This document shows positions 1-8,967 of a stretch of 64,000 nt of DNA, piece after piece. Every line of letters starts with the position of its first letter. Within the stretch, counting starts at the first letter, position 1. The position numbers and the translations under genes are program-made. Source of the stretch: Lentibacillus salicampi (GTDB lineage: Bacteria; Bacillota; Bacilli; Bacillales; Amphibacillaceae); contig NZ_SRHY01000007.1 of the NCBI RefSeq assembly GCF_004565465.1, forward strand, positions 16,200 to 80,199. Reading direction: 5' to 3'. Below the pieces are notes generated by a model that was given only the letters and a program-made list of their open reading frames with translations, was not told where the DNA came from and ran no database searches.

Positions 1-151
1 GACGTTTAATTACCGAAATTCCTCGTTCCACCCGAACTGACTTCCGAATCCTTGAAGGAAGAGTCACCCTTTTCCTCTTTTTGTTTGATACAGTTTACAC
101 AAAGAACCAACAACATGATAGACCACATTATGGATTAAAGGTGATAGATAC
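1..151. other. Upstream region of ftsE, no gene seen
   Basis: I see no credible coding region here. A weak promoter-like pair, TTTACA at 94-99 and TGATAG at 116-121 with a 16-base spacer, lies ahead of ftsE. The start codon is served by AAAGGTGAT at about 137-145. A T-rich stretch at 66-84 may be the tail of an upstream terminator, but the paired stem is too weak to call. Confidence 0.35.
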
Positions 152-838
152 ATGATAAATATGACGGATGTTTATAAGACCTATGCTAATGGCGTTACGG
201 CCCTGAATGGGATTGATATAAATATTGAACAGGGTGAATTTGTGTATGTTGTCGGACCAAGCGGTGCGGGAAAGTCAACATTTATCAGACTTATCTACCG
301 TGAAGTAAAGCCGACAAATGGCACAATCATCATTAATGATACGGACTTGAGCACCTTGAAAGAAAAAAAAGTACCATTTTTACGACGGGATGTTGGCGTT
401 ATTTTTCAGGATTTCAAACTGCTGCCCAAACTATCAGTCTACGAAAATATCGCATTTGCCCTTGAAGTCATTGAAGAATCCCCCCGCAATATCCGCAAAC
501 GTGTCATGGATGTACTTGAGCTTGTTGGCTTAAAGAATAAGGCACGGTTCATTCCGGATGAATTATCAGGAGGTGAACAGCAGCGTGTATCGATTGCACG
601 TGCGATTGTTAACCAGCCTAAAATTGTCATTGCGGACGAGCCTACCGGAAACTTGGATCCCGAAACATCCTGGGGGATCATGCGAGTTTTTGAAGAGATT
701 AATACTCGTGGTACGACGATCATTATGGCCACCCACAGCAAAGAAATTGTCAACACGGTTAAAAAACGTGTTGTTGCAATTGAAGACGGATTAATCGCGC
801 GTGACGAACATCGAGGTGAATACGGCTATGAAGCTTAG
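152..838 (+). CDS. ftsE: Cell-division ABC transporter ATP-binding protein FtsE
   Basis: Cytoplasmic ATPase of the FtsEX complex. In Gram-positive bacteria this complex does not import solute; it transmits ATP hydrolysis across the membrane to switch on a peptidoglycan hydrolase. The 228-residue protein has a Walker A GPSGAGKST at residues 35-43, the ABC signature LSGGEQQR near residue 138, and Walker B VIADEPTG just after it, followed by a switch His in the MATHS stretch. The N-terminus VYKTYANGVTALNG matches the FtsE family. Start is ATG with AAAGGTGAT seven bases upstream. The 3' end overlaps ftsX by 11 bases, so the two are translationally coupled. The third gene encodes the likely regulated hydrolase. 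Confidence 0.96.
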   Translation: MINMTDVYKTYANGVTALNGIDINIEQGEFVYVVGPSGAGKSTFIRLIYREVKPTNGTIIINDTDLSTLKEKKVPFLRRDVGVIFQDFKLLPKLSVYENIAFALEVIEESPRNIRKRVMDVLELVGLKNKARFIPDELSGGEQQRVSIARAIVNQPKIVIADEPTGNLDPETSWGIMRVFEEINTRGTTIIMATHSKEIVNTVKKRVVAIEDGLIARDEHRGEYGYEA

Positions 839-1721
839 AACAACCAAGCGCCATTTAAGGGAAGGGTTGAAAAATATTTTCCGGAATGGCTGGATGACTG
901 TAGCGGCGGTTGGAGCCGTCACAACGACATTACTGCTGGTGGCGGCTTTTCTCGCGTTAATGCTGAATCTGAATCATATGGCTGGCGGCCTTGAGGAAGA
1001 TGTACAGATTAAAGCATTAATTGATCGCACTGCAAATGAAGAACAAATACAGGAACTTGGAACAACCATTGAACAAATTGAAGGAACAGAAAGTGTCGCA
1101 TTTTCCTCCAGTGATGAAGAGCTTAACCAGTTAATTGAAGGCATGGGGGAAGAAGGCAATACCTGGCAGATGTTTGAACAGGATAATCCATTACGCCATG
1201 CGTATATCGTCAAGGCAACGGACCCAACCGATACAGAAGCCCTGGCCAGTCAGATTAATGACCTGGATAATATTCAGGAAGTAAACTACGGTCAGGATGT
1301 GATTCACCGGTTATTCCAATTTAACGAGTATGCACGAACTATTGGATTGGTTCTGATTGCCGGGCTAGTCTTTACTGCTATATTCCTGATTTCCAACACC
1401 ATTAAACTCACGATTATGGCACGCAGCAGAGAAATCGGTATTATGAAGCTCGTTGGAGCAACGAACGCCTTCATTCGCTGGCCATTTTTCATTGAGGGCA
1501 TGCTGCACGGGGTGTTAGGTGCCATTATTCCAATTACGGTTGTCTTGACAGGGTACTATTACCTGTACAACAATCTTGGCGATCAGATTACCTATTCGTT
1601 CGTGGAATTATTGCCATTTAACCCATTTGCCTGGCAGTTATCGCTCATTATTTTGCTGATTGGAACATTCATCGGGATTTGGGGAAGTGTCATGAGCGTA
1701 CGCAAATTCCTGAAAGTCTAA
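828..1721 (+). CDS. ftsX: Cell-division permease-like protein FtsX
   Basis: Membrane partner of FtsE. It carries one N-terminal transmembrane segment (about residues 25-45, rich in TTLLLVAAFLALML), an extracytoplasmic domain that in this family binds the hydrolase coiled coil, and three further membrane segments in the C-terminal FtsX domain, ending in the SVMSVRKFLKV cytoplasmic tail. I chose the ATG at 828 (MKLRTTKRHLREGLKNIFRNGW) because it has GAGGTGAA just upstream and matches the family N-terminus; an earlier in-frame ATG at 801 inside ftsE would add nine atypical residues. Length is 297 residues, normal for the family. The EnvC-like M23 protein follows after 57 bases. Confidence 0.95.
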   Translation: MKLRTTKRHLREGLKNIFRNGWMTVAAVGAVTTTLLLVAAFLALMLNLNHMAGGLEEDVQIKALIDRTANEEQIQELGTTIEQIEGTESVAFSSSDEELNQLIEGMGEEGNTWQMFEQDNPLRHAYIVKATDPTDTEALASQINDLDNIQEVNYGQDVIHRLFQFNEYARTIGLVLIAGLVFTAIFLISNTIKLTIMARSREIGIMKLVGATNAFIRWPFFIEGMLHGVLGAIIPITVVLTGYYYLYNNLGDQITYSFVELLPFNPFAWQLSLIILLIGTFIGIWGSVMSVRKFLKV

Positions 1722-1778
1722 GAAAACACAACTTAAAGTCAAATTGCACCAGATATAGCAGAGAGAGGGGAAACGAGA

Positions 1779-3164
1779 ATGAGAAAATTTATTTCCTATT
1801 TACTGATTGTGCTCATGATTGTCGGCACCGGTCTTATCGATTGGCAAAAAGTATCTGCTCAATCAAGTGACGAACTTGAAGAGGAGATTAAAAGTAAAAA
1901 AAATGAACAAAATGAAATAGAAGAAAAGAAATCCGAACTGAAGGACGATAAACAGGATACAGAAGAAAAAATTGAAGAAAATCTGGATGAACAGGACAGT
2001 GTTAACAATGAGATTGATTCAATTGATCAGGAACTTTCCGGTACCAGGGAAAAAATTGCAACAAAAGAAAATGAAATAGCTGATACAAATGCACAGCTTG
2101 ACGAGTTAAGCAGTCAAATTGATGAACTTAATGCACAAGTCGAACAATTAAAAGAAGACATTCAGGAATTAAAAGAACGGATAAAAAAGCGGGAAGAATT
2201 ACTCAAAGATCGTCTTCTCGCCATTCAGTCAAATGGCGGGAGCATGAAATACATAGAAGTAATATTCGGTTCCAAAAATTTTGGTGATCTAATCAGCAGA
2301 ACCTCGGCAGTCAATACGATTATGGACCAGGACAAAAACATTATGGAAGTTCATAGGCAGGAAAAACAGGAAGTTGAGGATAAGCAAGCTGAAGTAAAGG
2401 ATAAGAAAAAACAGGTTGAACAGAACAAAGCTGAAATAGAAGACAAGAAAGCATCGCTTGAGAGCCAAAAGCAAGAGCTTGAATCACTGAAAGCACAATT
2501 GGACGAGCAGATGAGTGACAAAGAAAGCCTGCTGGGTGAACTGGAAGAAGAGCAGCATCAGCTTGAGGACTATAAAGTAAGTCTGGAAGATGAACAGGAA
2601 ATATTACAAAAACAGGAAGCAGCGAATCAAAAAGCGATCGAGCTTGCCAAGCAGCAGAAAGAAGAAATGCAGCAGCTTGCAGAGGAAAAAGAAACAAATA
2701 ATAACTCAGGTGGTAATTCAGGTGGATCATCTGGTACAGTAACCAATTCAGGTAATGGAAAGTTCAGTCGGCCTGTCTCAGCTGGTATTACATCCGGATA
2801 TGGCCAGCGCTGGGGTTCACTTCATGCCGGCGTTGACTTCGGGGTTGGAGTAGGTACGTCAGTTGGATCCGCTGCTTCCGGTGTTGTTATCTCAACCCAT
2901 AGAGAGAATGATGGTTCGATGAATGGTTACGGAAATGCTGTATTAGTATCTCATTCAATGAATGGGATATCTTACACGACATTATATGCCCATTTGAGCA
3001 GTATCTCTGTTTCAGCAGGCCAGACAGTCAGTAACGGCCAGACAATTGGGGCAAGCGGAAATACCGGAGCTTCAACCGGACCGCACTTGCATTTTGAAAT
3101 TCATAAAGGCGGCTGGAACGCAGCAAAAAGTAATTCCGTTAATCCAATCAATTATCTCAACTAA
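1779..3164 (+). CDS. Secreted coiled-coil M23 metallopeptidase, EnvC/NlpD type
   Basis: Probable FtsEX-controlled peptidoglycan hydrolase or hydrolase activator. The 461-residue protein begins with a signal peptide (MRKFISYLLIVLMIVGTGLI, cleavage near VSAQS). A long Lys/Glu-rich coiled coil follows (about residues 30-305), broken by a conserved globular insert around IEVIFGSKNFGDLISR, then a Ser/Gly/Asn linker, then an M23 (LytM) domain. The zinc-ligand motifs HAGVD, YAHLS and GPHLHFE are all present, so the peptidase may be active, unlike E. coli EnvC, which has lost them. It is placed right after ftsX. In B. subtilis the FtsEX-activated enzyme CwlO carries an NlpC/P60 domain instead, so this is a different catalytic module on the same type of coiled coil. 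Start ATG is preceded by GAGAGGGGA. Confidence 0.88.
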   Translation: MRKFISYLLIVLMIVGTGLIDWQKVSAQSSDELEEEIKSKKNEQNEIEEKKSELKDDKQDTEEKIEENLDEQDSVNNEIDSIDQELSGTREKIATKENEIADTNAQLDELSSQIDELNAQVEQLKEDIQELKERIKKREELLKDRLLAIQSNGGSMKYIEVIFGSKNFGDLISRTSAVNTIMDQDKNIMEVHRQEKQEVEDKQAEVKDKKKQVEQNKAEIEDKKASLESQKQELESLKAQLDEQMSDKESLLGELEEEQHQLEDYKVSLEDEQEILQKQEAANQKAIELAKQQKEEMQQLAEEKETNNNSGGNSGGSSGTVTNSGNGKFSRPVSAGITSGYGQRWGSLHAGVDFGVGVGTSVGSAASGVVISTHRENDGSMNGYGNAVLVSHSMNGISYTTLYAHLSSISVSAGQTVSNGQTIGASGNTGASTGPHLHFEIHKGGWNAAKSNSVNPINYLN

Positions 3165-3212
3165 AATTAAGTGAATGGCATTGCATTTTGCTTGCATAAA
3201 CTATAGTATTAT

Positions 3213-3245
3213 AGGCATCGCACATTACGGTGTGATGCCTTTTTG
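3213..3245 (+). terminator. Intrinsic terminator after the M23 gene
   Basis: AGGCATC plus GCAC (3213-3223) pairs with GTGT plus GATGCCT (3230-3240) around a six-base loop and is followed by TTTTT. It ends the ftsEX-M23 unit and separates it from ctpB. Confidence 0.85.
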
Positions 3246-3330
3246 TAGATAATAAGCAATAATCCTTGCCTACTTCCTTCGACTTCTAAAATGGACAAGC
3301 GACCGGCAAATTATAAGTTGGGGTGAAAAG

Positions 3331-4788
3331 ATGAAATTGAAAAAGCAGCATATAGCACTTTTGCTGATGGCAGCGCTGATTCTTGGATTTGTGGGTGCAT
3401 TTCTGGGTGTGAGATTGGCACAGCCTGATCCCGATCCGACGGGAGAGCTGGCAGATCAGACGGAGACATCCGGCCAGAACAGCAGCGCACCACCGGCCAA
3501 CATGCAAAAAGTGACGCAGTCCTATAATTTAATCAAGGAACATTACCTGGAGGATGTTGAGGACAAGCAATTAATTGAAGGTGCCATCCAAGGTATGGTT
3601 GCCTCATTGGAAGACCCATACAGCTCCTATATGGATGTGGAGTCAATGGAACAGTTTAACGAAACGATTGAGTCCTCGTTCGAAGGTATTGGCGCTGAAG
3701 TAAGCATGGTTAATGGGAAGGTTACCATTGTTTCACCTATTAAGGATTCACCTGCCGAAGAAGCTGGGTTAAGGCCAAACGATCAGATTTTGAGTGTTGA
3801 TGGTGAAAGTGTTGATGGGCTGAATTTAAATGAAGCAGTTGAAAAGATTCGCGGTAAAAAAGGTTCCGAAGTTGTTATCGAAGTGCAACGTTCCGGTGTG
3901 TCCGACCCGTTTGATGTGACCCTTGAACGCGATGACATACCTGTGGAAACCGTTTATTCTGAAGTGGAGTCAATCGATGGGAAGAAAACGGGTGTCATTG
4001 AAATAACGTCATTTGCGGAAAACACAGCAGAACATTTCACCCAACAATTGAAAGAACTGGAAGATGATAATATTGAAGGCCTGGTGATTGATGTTCGAGG
4101 CAATCCGGGGGGTGTCTTATCAGCTGTTGAAGGCGTGCTGGAAAATTTCATTCCAAAAGATGTACCGTATGTTCAAATTGAAAATCCGGATGGTAAAAAA
4201 CAAAAATCATATTCAAACCGGGAAGAGAAAAAGCCATATCCAATCAGTGTACTGGTTAATGAGGGTAGTGCATCGGCTTCAGAAATTTTAGCAGTGGCCA
4301 TGAAAGAAGTTGGCTATGATGTTGTTGGGACGAAAAGCTTTGGCAAAGGCACCGTTCAACGTGCTGTACCGGTTGGCGATGATGGAAGCAGGATTAAATT
4401 AACCTTTTTCAAATGGCTTTCACCCGAAGGTACGTGGATCCATGAAAAAGGCGTGAAACCGACTGTCAAAGCGGAACAGCCTGATTATTATTTTACAAAC
4501 CCTGTGCAGATCGAAGAACCTCTCACGTATGATAAGAACGGCGAAAATGTGAAAAGTGTACAGGTGATGCTGGAAGGAACGGGCTATGATCCGGGGCGTA
4601 CCGATGGTTATTTCAGTCAGGAAACGGAAGCTGCCGTTGAAAGCTTTCAAGCAGACAATGATCTGGAAGTGACCGGAGAAGTCGATGAAGAAACAGCAGG
4701 ATTAATCGAAACGACTGTCGTTGAACGAATCCGCAACGGTGAAGACGACCTTCAAATGGATAAGGCAATGGATGTTTTGTATAAGTAA
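3331..4788 (+). CDS. ctpB: C-terminal processing serine peptidase, S41 family (CtpB)
   Basis: Membrane-anchored, extracytoplasmic tail-specific protease. The 485-residue product has an N-terminal membrane anchor (about residues 7-28), a PDZ domain (about 105-185, VNGKVTIVSPIKDSPAEEAG onward), the S41 catalytic core with the nucleophile in NEGSASASE and the general-base lysine in SFGKGTVQ, and a C-terminal peptidoglycan-binding type 1 domain (about 395-465, SVQVMLEGTGYDPG to DEETAGL). In B. subtilis CtpB cleaves SpoIVFA and so triggers pro-sigma-K processing in sporulation; the same role here is inferred. It sits between the ftsEX group and minJ as in B. subtilis. The start ATG follows a GGGGTGAAAAG ribosome site. 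Confidence 0.92.
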   Translation: MKLKKQHIALLLMAALILGFVGAFLGVRLAQPDPDPTGELADQTETSGQNSSAPPANMQKVTQSYNLIKEHYLEDVEDKQLIEGAIQGMVASLEDPYSSYMDVESMEQFNETIESSFEGIGAEVSMVNGKVTIVSPIKDSPAEEAGLRPNDQILSVDGESVDGLNLNEAVEKIRGKKGSEVVIEVQRSGVSDPFDVTLERDDIPVETVYSEVESIDGKKTGVIEITSFAENTAEHFTQQLKELEDDNIEGLVIDVRGNPGGVLSAVEGVLENFIPKDVPYVQIENPDGKKQKSYSNREEKKPYPISVLVNEGSASASEILAVAMKEVGYDVVGTKSFGKGTVQRAVPVGDDGSRIKLTFFKWLSPEGTWIHEKGVKPTVKAEQPDYYFTNPVQIEEPLTYDKNGENVKSVQVMLEGTGYDPGRTDGYFSQETEAAVESFQADNDLEVTGEVDEETAGLIETTVVERIRNGEDDLQMDKAMDVLYK

Positions 4789-4844
4789 ACAGAATCGAGC
4801 ATTTAAAGTTCGTTAGCCTCCTGTTTAAGGAGAGATTCATATCT

Positions 4845-4868
4845 GTTACATGTGGGATAGGGTTTATC
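4845..4868 (-). repeat. Dispersed repeat copy (CATGTAAC family), truncated
   Basis: On the minus strand this reads CTATCCCACATGTAACAGAT, close to the CTTATCTCGCATGTAACGGAT of the copy before hprK and to the copy before bshB2. It lies in the ctpB-minJ gap just ahead of a terminator hairpin. It is one of about five short copies of a dispersed intergenic repeat in this window. Confidence 0.45.
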
Positions 4869-4895
4869 CGCGGGTTATGCCCGCGGATTTCTTTT
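4866..4895 (+). terminator. Intrinsic terminator after ctpB
   Basis: Perfect nine-base stem ATCCGCGGG (4866-4874) / CCCGCGGAT (4880-4888), five-base loop, then a T-rich tail. It separates ctpB from minJ. Confidence 0.85.
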
Positions 4896-4967
4896 CACAG
4901 TATGCAGGAAATGTTTCGACAAATCGCGAATATAATCATAGACCAGAAGTTATGGCAGAGGGTGATC

Positions 4968-6155
4968 ATGATGGTAGAATCCTGGATGGTGGAACTGGCA
5001 AATGGAGTCGGGAGGTTTTTCTTAAATCCTCTCGTATACTGGGCAATTATTTTAGCAATGGCTGTCGGCTACAAACGAATTAAAAAAGAACGGCACCATT
5101 TCGGCCTGAAGATTTTTGATATCTTTTCAGAATGGAAAAATACATGGCTGATATCGATGCTATTTGGTTTCGGATTATCCATTATAACCATCGGAGCGGG
5201 TATGGTTTTTTCATATGATACCATCATGCTTATAGCAGTTGTGACAATTCTGCTTAGTTTATCATTACGTTTGACGATGCTGTCGCCTGTTTATACGTTC
5301 GGAATAACGTTTTTACTGTTGTTGCTGGCTCCTATTATACTTGAAAATCAATCGTTTACCGATTTGAATTTATTTGCGGCGCCTAATTTTACCGGTTTGA
5401 GTTTGCTGTTAGCCTTGTTACTCCCGGCTGAGGCATTTTTGTTAAAGCGGCACAAACGGAATAAAACATTTCCGGATATGGAATTGGGACGGCGTGGAAC
5501 GTGGATTGGTGTCCATCATCTTAAAAAAATGACACTCATTCCTTTTTTTGTTTTGATTCCGGCGGGTCCGATTACCTCAATTGCGCCTTTTTGGCCGTAT
5601 TTTTCATTGGGTGGTGAAACGTACAGCCTGATGCTCGTACCGTTTATAATCGGATTTGATCATGTGATCAGAAGCGATCTGCCTGAAAAAGCCGCTGCTC
5701 GTTTAGCGAGATCAACCCATATATTAAGTGTGGTGGTCCTGCTTCTGGCAGGCGGAAGTATTTTTATCGGCTGGCTCTCCCTGGCAGCTATTGTTGTCGG
5801 CATCATCGGACGCGAGTATCTCAGCTACAGACACCGGATAATGGACCGGCAAAAAACACCTTTCTTTAGTCAGACACCGAGAGGAATTAAGGTATTGGCA
5901 GTCATTCCCGGGACACCTGCAGATCGCGTGGGAATTCTGGTTGGTGAAACGATTGTCAAAGTCAATGGAAAGAAAATAGACTGGATCGAACAGTTTTATT
6001 ACGCACTGCAGGAAAGCGGGGCTTTTTTCAAACTGGAAATAGTCGGGGACAATGGCGAAGTCCGGTTTGTTCAAAGTGCTCTTTATGAGGAAGACCACCA
6101 TGAATTAGGGGTCATTACGGCAGCCAGTCGCCATCGGGATAAACAGCTCGCTTAA
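4968..6155 (+). CDS. minJ: Division-site topology protein MinJ-like, membrane protein with PDZ domain
   Basis: Polytopic membrane protein, 395 residues, with about eight hydrophobic segments through residue 290 and a C-terminal PDZ domain (RGIKVLAVIPGTPADRVGILVGE, then VNGKKIDWIEQFY). In B. subtilis MinJ bridges DivIVA to MinCD and keeps the division inhibitor at poles and septa. Identification rests on this architecture plus position next to ctpB, as for B. subtilis yvjD. I placed the start at the ATG pair 4968/4971, preceded by GAGGGTGATC; an upstream in-frame ATG at 4902 lies almost on the terminator tail and lacks a ribosome site. Sequence match to B. subtilis MinJ could not be computed. 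Confidence 0.8.
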   Translation: MMVESWMVELANGVGRFFLNPLVYWAIILAMAVGYKRIKKERHHFGLKIFDIFSEWKNTWLISMLFGFGLSIITIGAGMVFSYDTIMLIAVVTILLSLSLRLTMLSPVYTFGITFLLLLLAPIILENQSFTDLNLFAAPNFTGLSLLLALLLPAEAFLLKRHKRNKTFPDMELGRRGTWIGVHHLKKMTLIPFFVLIPAGPITSIAPFWPYFSLGGETYSLMLVPFIIGFDHVIRSDLPEKAAARLARSTHILSVVVLLLAGGSIFIGWLSLAAIVVGIIGREYLSYRHRIMDRQKTPFFSQTPRGIKVLAVIPGTPADRVGILVGETIVKVNGKKIDWIEQFYYALQESGAFFKLEIVGDNGEVRFVQSALYEEDHHELGVITAASRHRDKQLA

Positions 6156-6175
6156 AGTGAAACTTCATTTCGTGG
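6154..6175 (+). repeat. Dispersed repeat copy (GAAACTTCAT family)
   Basis: AAAGTGAAACTTCATTTCGTGG lies just after the minJ stop region, similar to AAAGCGAAACTTCATACAGC at 11181 and to the reverse complements at 15005 and 16503. It is a short intergenic repeat whose function I cannot assign. Confidence 0.45.
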
Positions 6176-6263
6176 CGTGTTCTGATAAAGGGGCGCAATG
6201 GCTAATCGTAAGTCAACTGCCAACGCCCTTGTGACCTGCATTGCAGCCCCGAACAGATTAAGG

Positions 6264-6300
6264 AAAAACCTGGCATCCTCCACTGCCGGGTTTTTATTTT
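6264..6300 (+). terminator. Intrinsic terminator after minJ
   Basis: AAAAACCTGGC pairs with GCCGGGTTTTT around a ten-base loop (one T-G pair) and runs into a T-rich tail. Confidence 0.8.
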
Positions 6301-6381
6301 TGGTTTAAAATACCTTCAATATTCTATTTCCCATAAAGCAAACTAAGGAGTGTAAACCAGTTAAAGAAAAGGAAAAAAGGT

Positions 6382-6921
6382 ATGAAAAGCTATTTATTGA
6401 CGATATGGAACACGCTTGATCCCATTTACTTCAACTTTACAAGGCTTCATCATGTGGCTGATCATGAACGCAATCAAACGATATTCCGAGTCAGGCTCAC
6501 CAAATACAGAGGTTCGTCTGTCGTTCTGGAAGATGGCACAACCATTCATAAACAGGACTTGCTTCTGAAAATTCACTTGCACAACGTTCGAATGATCCGT
6601 GAGCTAAAGAATGCTAAAAGCGAGGTTCAACGCGCCTTACTGTTATATCATAGGATCCGTAATGATTTACAGTGTCTTTCCCACTACATTGCAAAACACC
6701 CCAGACGCCACGAAATAAAAGCTGTTATTGGCATTACGATGTTAACCAAAGGAACAAAGCGACTGGGATTTGAAACATTTGCAATCCAAAATGGGTATTA
6801 CCGGCGATTTAAACAGCTGACATGCCTGCTGATTAATTTTATTGCAGACAGGTCATGCGGGAGCCCGCCTGCCTATCTGTTCATGTCGATGAACCGGCTG
6901 CTGAACTATTCAAACGTTTAA
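6382..6921 (+). CDS. YkoP-like protein of unknown function
   Basis: A 179-residue basic protein that resembles, from memory, B. subtilis YkoP; the opening SYLLTIWNTLDPIYFNFTRLHHV is characteristic. I know of no biochemical role. It has no signal peptide, obvious catalytic motif or clear membrane segment, only one moderately hydrophobic stretch near FKQLTCLLINFIAD. Start ATG is preceded by a GAAAAGGAAAAAAGG run. It is followed by a convergent YkoQ-like phosphoesterase whose 3' end overlaps it by 41 bases, and then by a YkoN-like glycosyltransferase. In B. subtilis the ykoN, ykoP and ykoQ genes are also grouped, which suggests one envelope-lipid or glycolipid task; that is inference. Confidence 0.65.
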   Translation: MKSYLLTIWNTLDPIYFNFTRLHHVADHERNQTIFRVRLTKYRGSSVVLEDGTTIHKQDLLLKIHLHNVRMIRELKNAKSEVQRALLLYHRIRNDLQCLSHYIAKHPRRHEIKAVIGITMLTKGTKRLGFETFAIQNGYYRRFKQLTCLLINFIADRSCGSPPAYLFMSMNRLLNYSNV

Positions 6922-7762
6922 ATGAGGCACGTTTGGAATGACTAAGAGGAATCTGGTGAAATGTTATTTCGGGTCTCGAACCGATCCGTATATTGAGCCC
7001 GGTCTGTCCAAGTCCTTCACTGATATAAAAGGGAGTTTCATGATGCATATGCAAGCCTTTAATTACATTTTGCTTTGCGAGTCGGCCCATTTTAGCGAGA
7101 TGGTAGGCTTTCGGATAGCAGATTTGGCCACCATGAAAATGCCCGGCCATTAAAAAATCGAACCGGTATCCCTGCATATGAAGAACGACGTTGGGATCAT
7201 GCGTCAGGACGACCGTCGTTCCCGTTCCTTCTTGAACATCCTGATACGCTAACGTCACGTCACTTCGGTTCGTACTGTCGTCATCAATCCCAACGATGTT
7301 GAGCAGTTGCCCATGCACGGAAATGGTTTCACTTTCATTTTGCAGTACATGGATATCATGCTCCTGCAAAACGGTCATTAGCTCGGCCAAATCTTCGGGT
7401 TTCAGGACATAATCATGATTCCCCAAAACGGCATAGATACCATAGGCGGGTTTCATGTCTTGGAGAACGTCTAAATAGGGCAATAGCTTTGGGATGCTGC
7501 GTTTGCGATCCAGGAAGTCACCGGTCAGAGCGACGATATCAACGGATTCATCTTTCAGCTTGGAGGCCAGCTGAGATGGTGTCAAGGATATGTTTTCCAA
7601 GTGTAAATCGGATAGATGAAGGATGGATAACGACGGGAACTGCTTAGTCGAATCAGGAAGAATATTGATTTTATTTATCTGTATATCCTGTGTATTTTTG
7701 TAGGCTTTGTACAGGAAATAGCTAATACATACGATTATAAATCCTATTAAGACATAGATCAT
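6881..7762 (-). CDS. Membrane-anchored metallophosphoesterase, YkoQ-like
   Basis: Calcineurin-type phosphoesterase of 293 residues with an N-terminal membrane anchor (MIYVLIGFIIVCISYFLY). The metal-binding motifs appear in order: DLHLE (SILHLSDLHLE), GDFLD, GNHD (AVLGNHDYVL), THDP and AGHFHGG. Substrate is unknown; related proteins (YkoQ, YpbG, YaeI) are thought to act on lipid or nucleotide phosphates. I chose the ATG at 7762 because AAAGGAG lies seven to eight bases before it; six residues upstream another ATG (7780) overlaps that ribosome site. The gene is convergent with the ykoP-like gene, with a 41-base antisense overlap at the 3' ends, and divergent from the glycosyltransferase. Confidence 0.82.
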   Translation of the reverse strand: MIYVLIGFIIVCISYFLYKAYKNTQDIQINKINILPDSTKQFPSLSILHLSDLHLENISLTPSQLASKLKDESVDIVALTGDFLDRKRSIPKLLPYLDVLQDMKPAYGIYAVLGNHDYVLKPEDLAELMTVLQEHDIHVLQNESETISVHGQLLNIVGIDDDSTNRSDVTLAYQDVQEGTGTTVVLTHDPNVVLHMQGYRFDFLMAGHFHGGQICYPKAYHLAKMGRLAKQNVIKGLHMHHETPFYISEGLGQTGLNIRIGSRPEITFHQIPLSHSKRASFKRLNSSAAGSST

Positions 7763-7857
7763 TGAACGACTCCTTTCCAATCAGATTATAGCATTCACAT
7801 CATCAACACGCATTGGTAATTGAAGCCAACAAGCTGGTTTGCAATGGAGGGAACACA

Positions 7858-8967
7858 ATGGAAACGGCACTATTTTTACCATTTATGCAAATTCCAACCG
7901 GGCATCATCATGTGGCAGATGCCTTAATCGAAGACATCGAATCCCGCCAGCTTCAGGATATCGTATGCAGCAAAGTGGATATATTGTCGTATAGTTATGG
8001 CAGTTTGGAGAAAATTGTTTCGTTCGCCTATTTAAACTGGATTAAATATTTCCCGGATGTCTATGACTGGCTGTACAGGTGTGCTGCTTATAAAAAAACA
8101 TCCTTCCATAACCGTCAGTATCTTTATGAAGCTATGTTCATTCATTTTTTTAAACAGCTGACGAACCGGCAAAACGCCCATATTTTATTTTGTACCCACG
8201 CCCTGCCATCAAATATGGCAAGCGTTTTAAAAATGAAAAACAAACTGAAACCTGTCACGGTCAATGTTTATACGGACTATTTCGTAAATGACCTCTGGGG
8301 GATCGAGGGGATCGATTACCACTTTGCTCCGACGATGCAGGTCAAAGACTATTTAATGGCAAAAGGCGTGCGGCCCGAACAAATTTACGTAACTGGCATA
8401 CCAGTTGGGCATGTATTTCAGACCGAGACAGGAAAGGTGAAGACAGACGACACGATTACCAGAGTACTGGTGACCGGCGGCAGTCTGGGAGTGGGGTCAC
8501 TTAGACATTTGCTGATAGCGCCCAAGTCCGACAATATTCATTATTATGTGCTTTGTGGCAAAAATGAAGCATTGTATCAGGAATTGCTCGCGAACGAATC
8601 GCGTATGGTCACACCGTTTCCGTATATCGCAAACAAAGCCGAAATGAATCTGCTGTATGATCAAGTTGATGCGGTCTTGACTAAGCCTGGCGGGGTTACG
8701 GTCAGTGAATGCCTCATGAAACGAAAACCGGTTTTTTTATATCATCCATTGCCCGGACAGGAAAGAATCAATGCCAGGCAACTGCTGGAGCTGAACGTGG
8801 CCATTCCGGCTGATATAGGTGAGAATATAGAGGAGCAATTGCTGCGATTTTTATCGGATGAAGTGAAACGAAGGGCGTATGACGAAAATCTTGACATCTA
8901 TCATGAATGTCTTGAAAAACGGCCCCCATCGGTATTGATGAGAGAAATGATTGGGCAAAAACATTAG
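7858..8967 (+). CDS. Glycosyltransferase, MGDG-synthase/UgtP-like family (YkoN-like)
   Basis: A 369-residue GT28-type enzyme. N-terminal half has the MGDG-synthase-like sequence PTGHHHVADAL and a DYFVNDLW-type acceptor region; the C-terminal half holds the nucleotide-sugar site, VTGGSLGVGSL and the TKPGGVTVSECL motif, with PLPGQERINA following as in UgtP/MurG. It probably transfers a sugar to a lipid acceptor at the membrane, but the acceptor cannot be read from sequence. Start ATG 7858 has GGAGGGAACACA upstream; the longer frame from 7813 lacks a ribosome site. It is divergent from the YkoQ-like gene by 95 bases and ends in its own terminator, whose stem includes the stop codon. Confidence 0.78.
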   Translation: METALFLPFMQIPTGHHHVADALIEDIESRQLQDIVCSKVDILSYSYGSLEKIVSFAYLNWIKYFPDVYDWLYRCAAYKKTSFHNRQYLYEAMFIHFFKQLTNRQNAHILFCTHALPSNMASVLKMKNKLKPVTVNVYTDYFVNDLWGIEGIDYHFAPTMQVKDYLMAKGVRPEQIYVTGIPVGHVFQTETGKVKTDDTITRVLVTGGSLGVGSLRHLLIAPKSDNIHYYVLCGKNEALYQELLANESRMVTPFPYIANKAEMNLLYDQVDAVLTKPGGVTVSECLMKRKPVFLYHPLPGQERINARQLLELNVAIPADIGENIEEQLLRFLSDEVKRRAYDENLDIYHECLEKRPPSVLMREMIGQKH

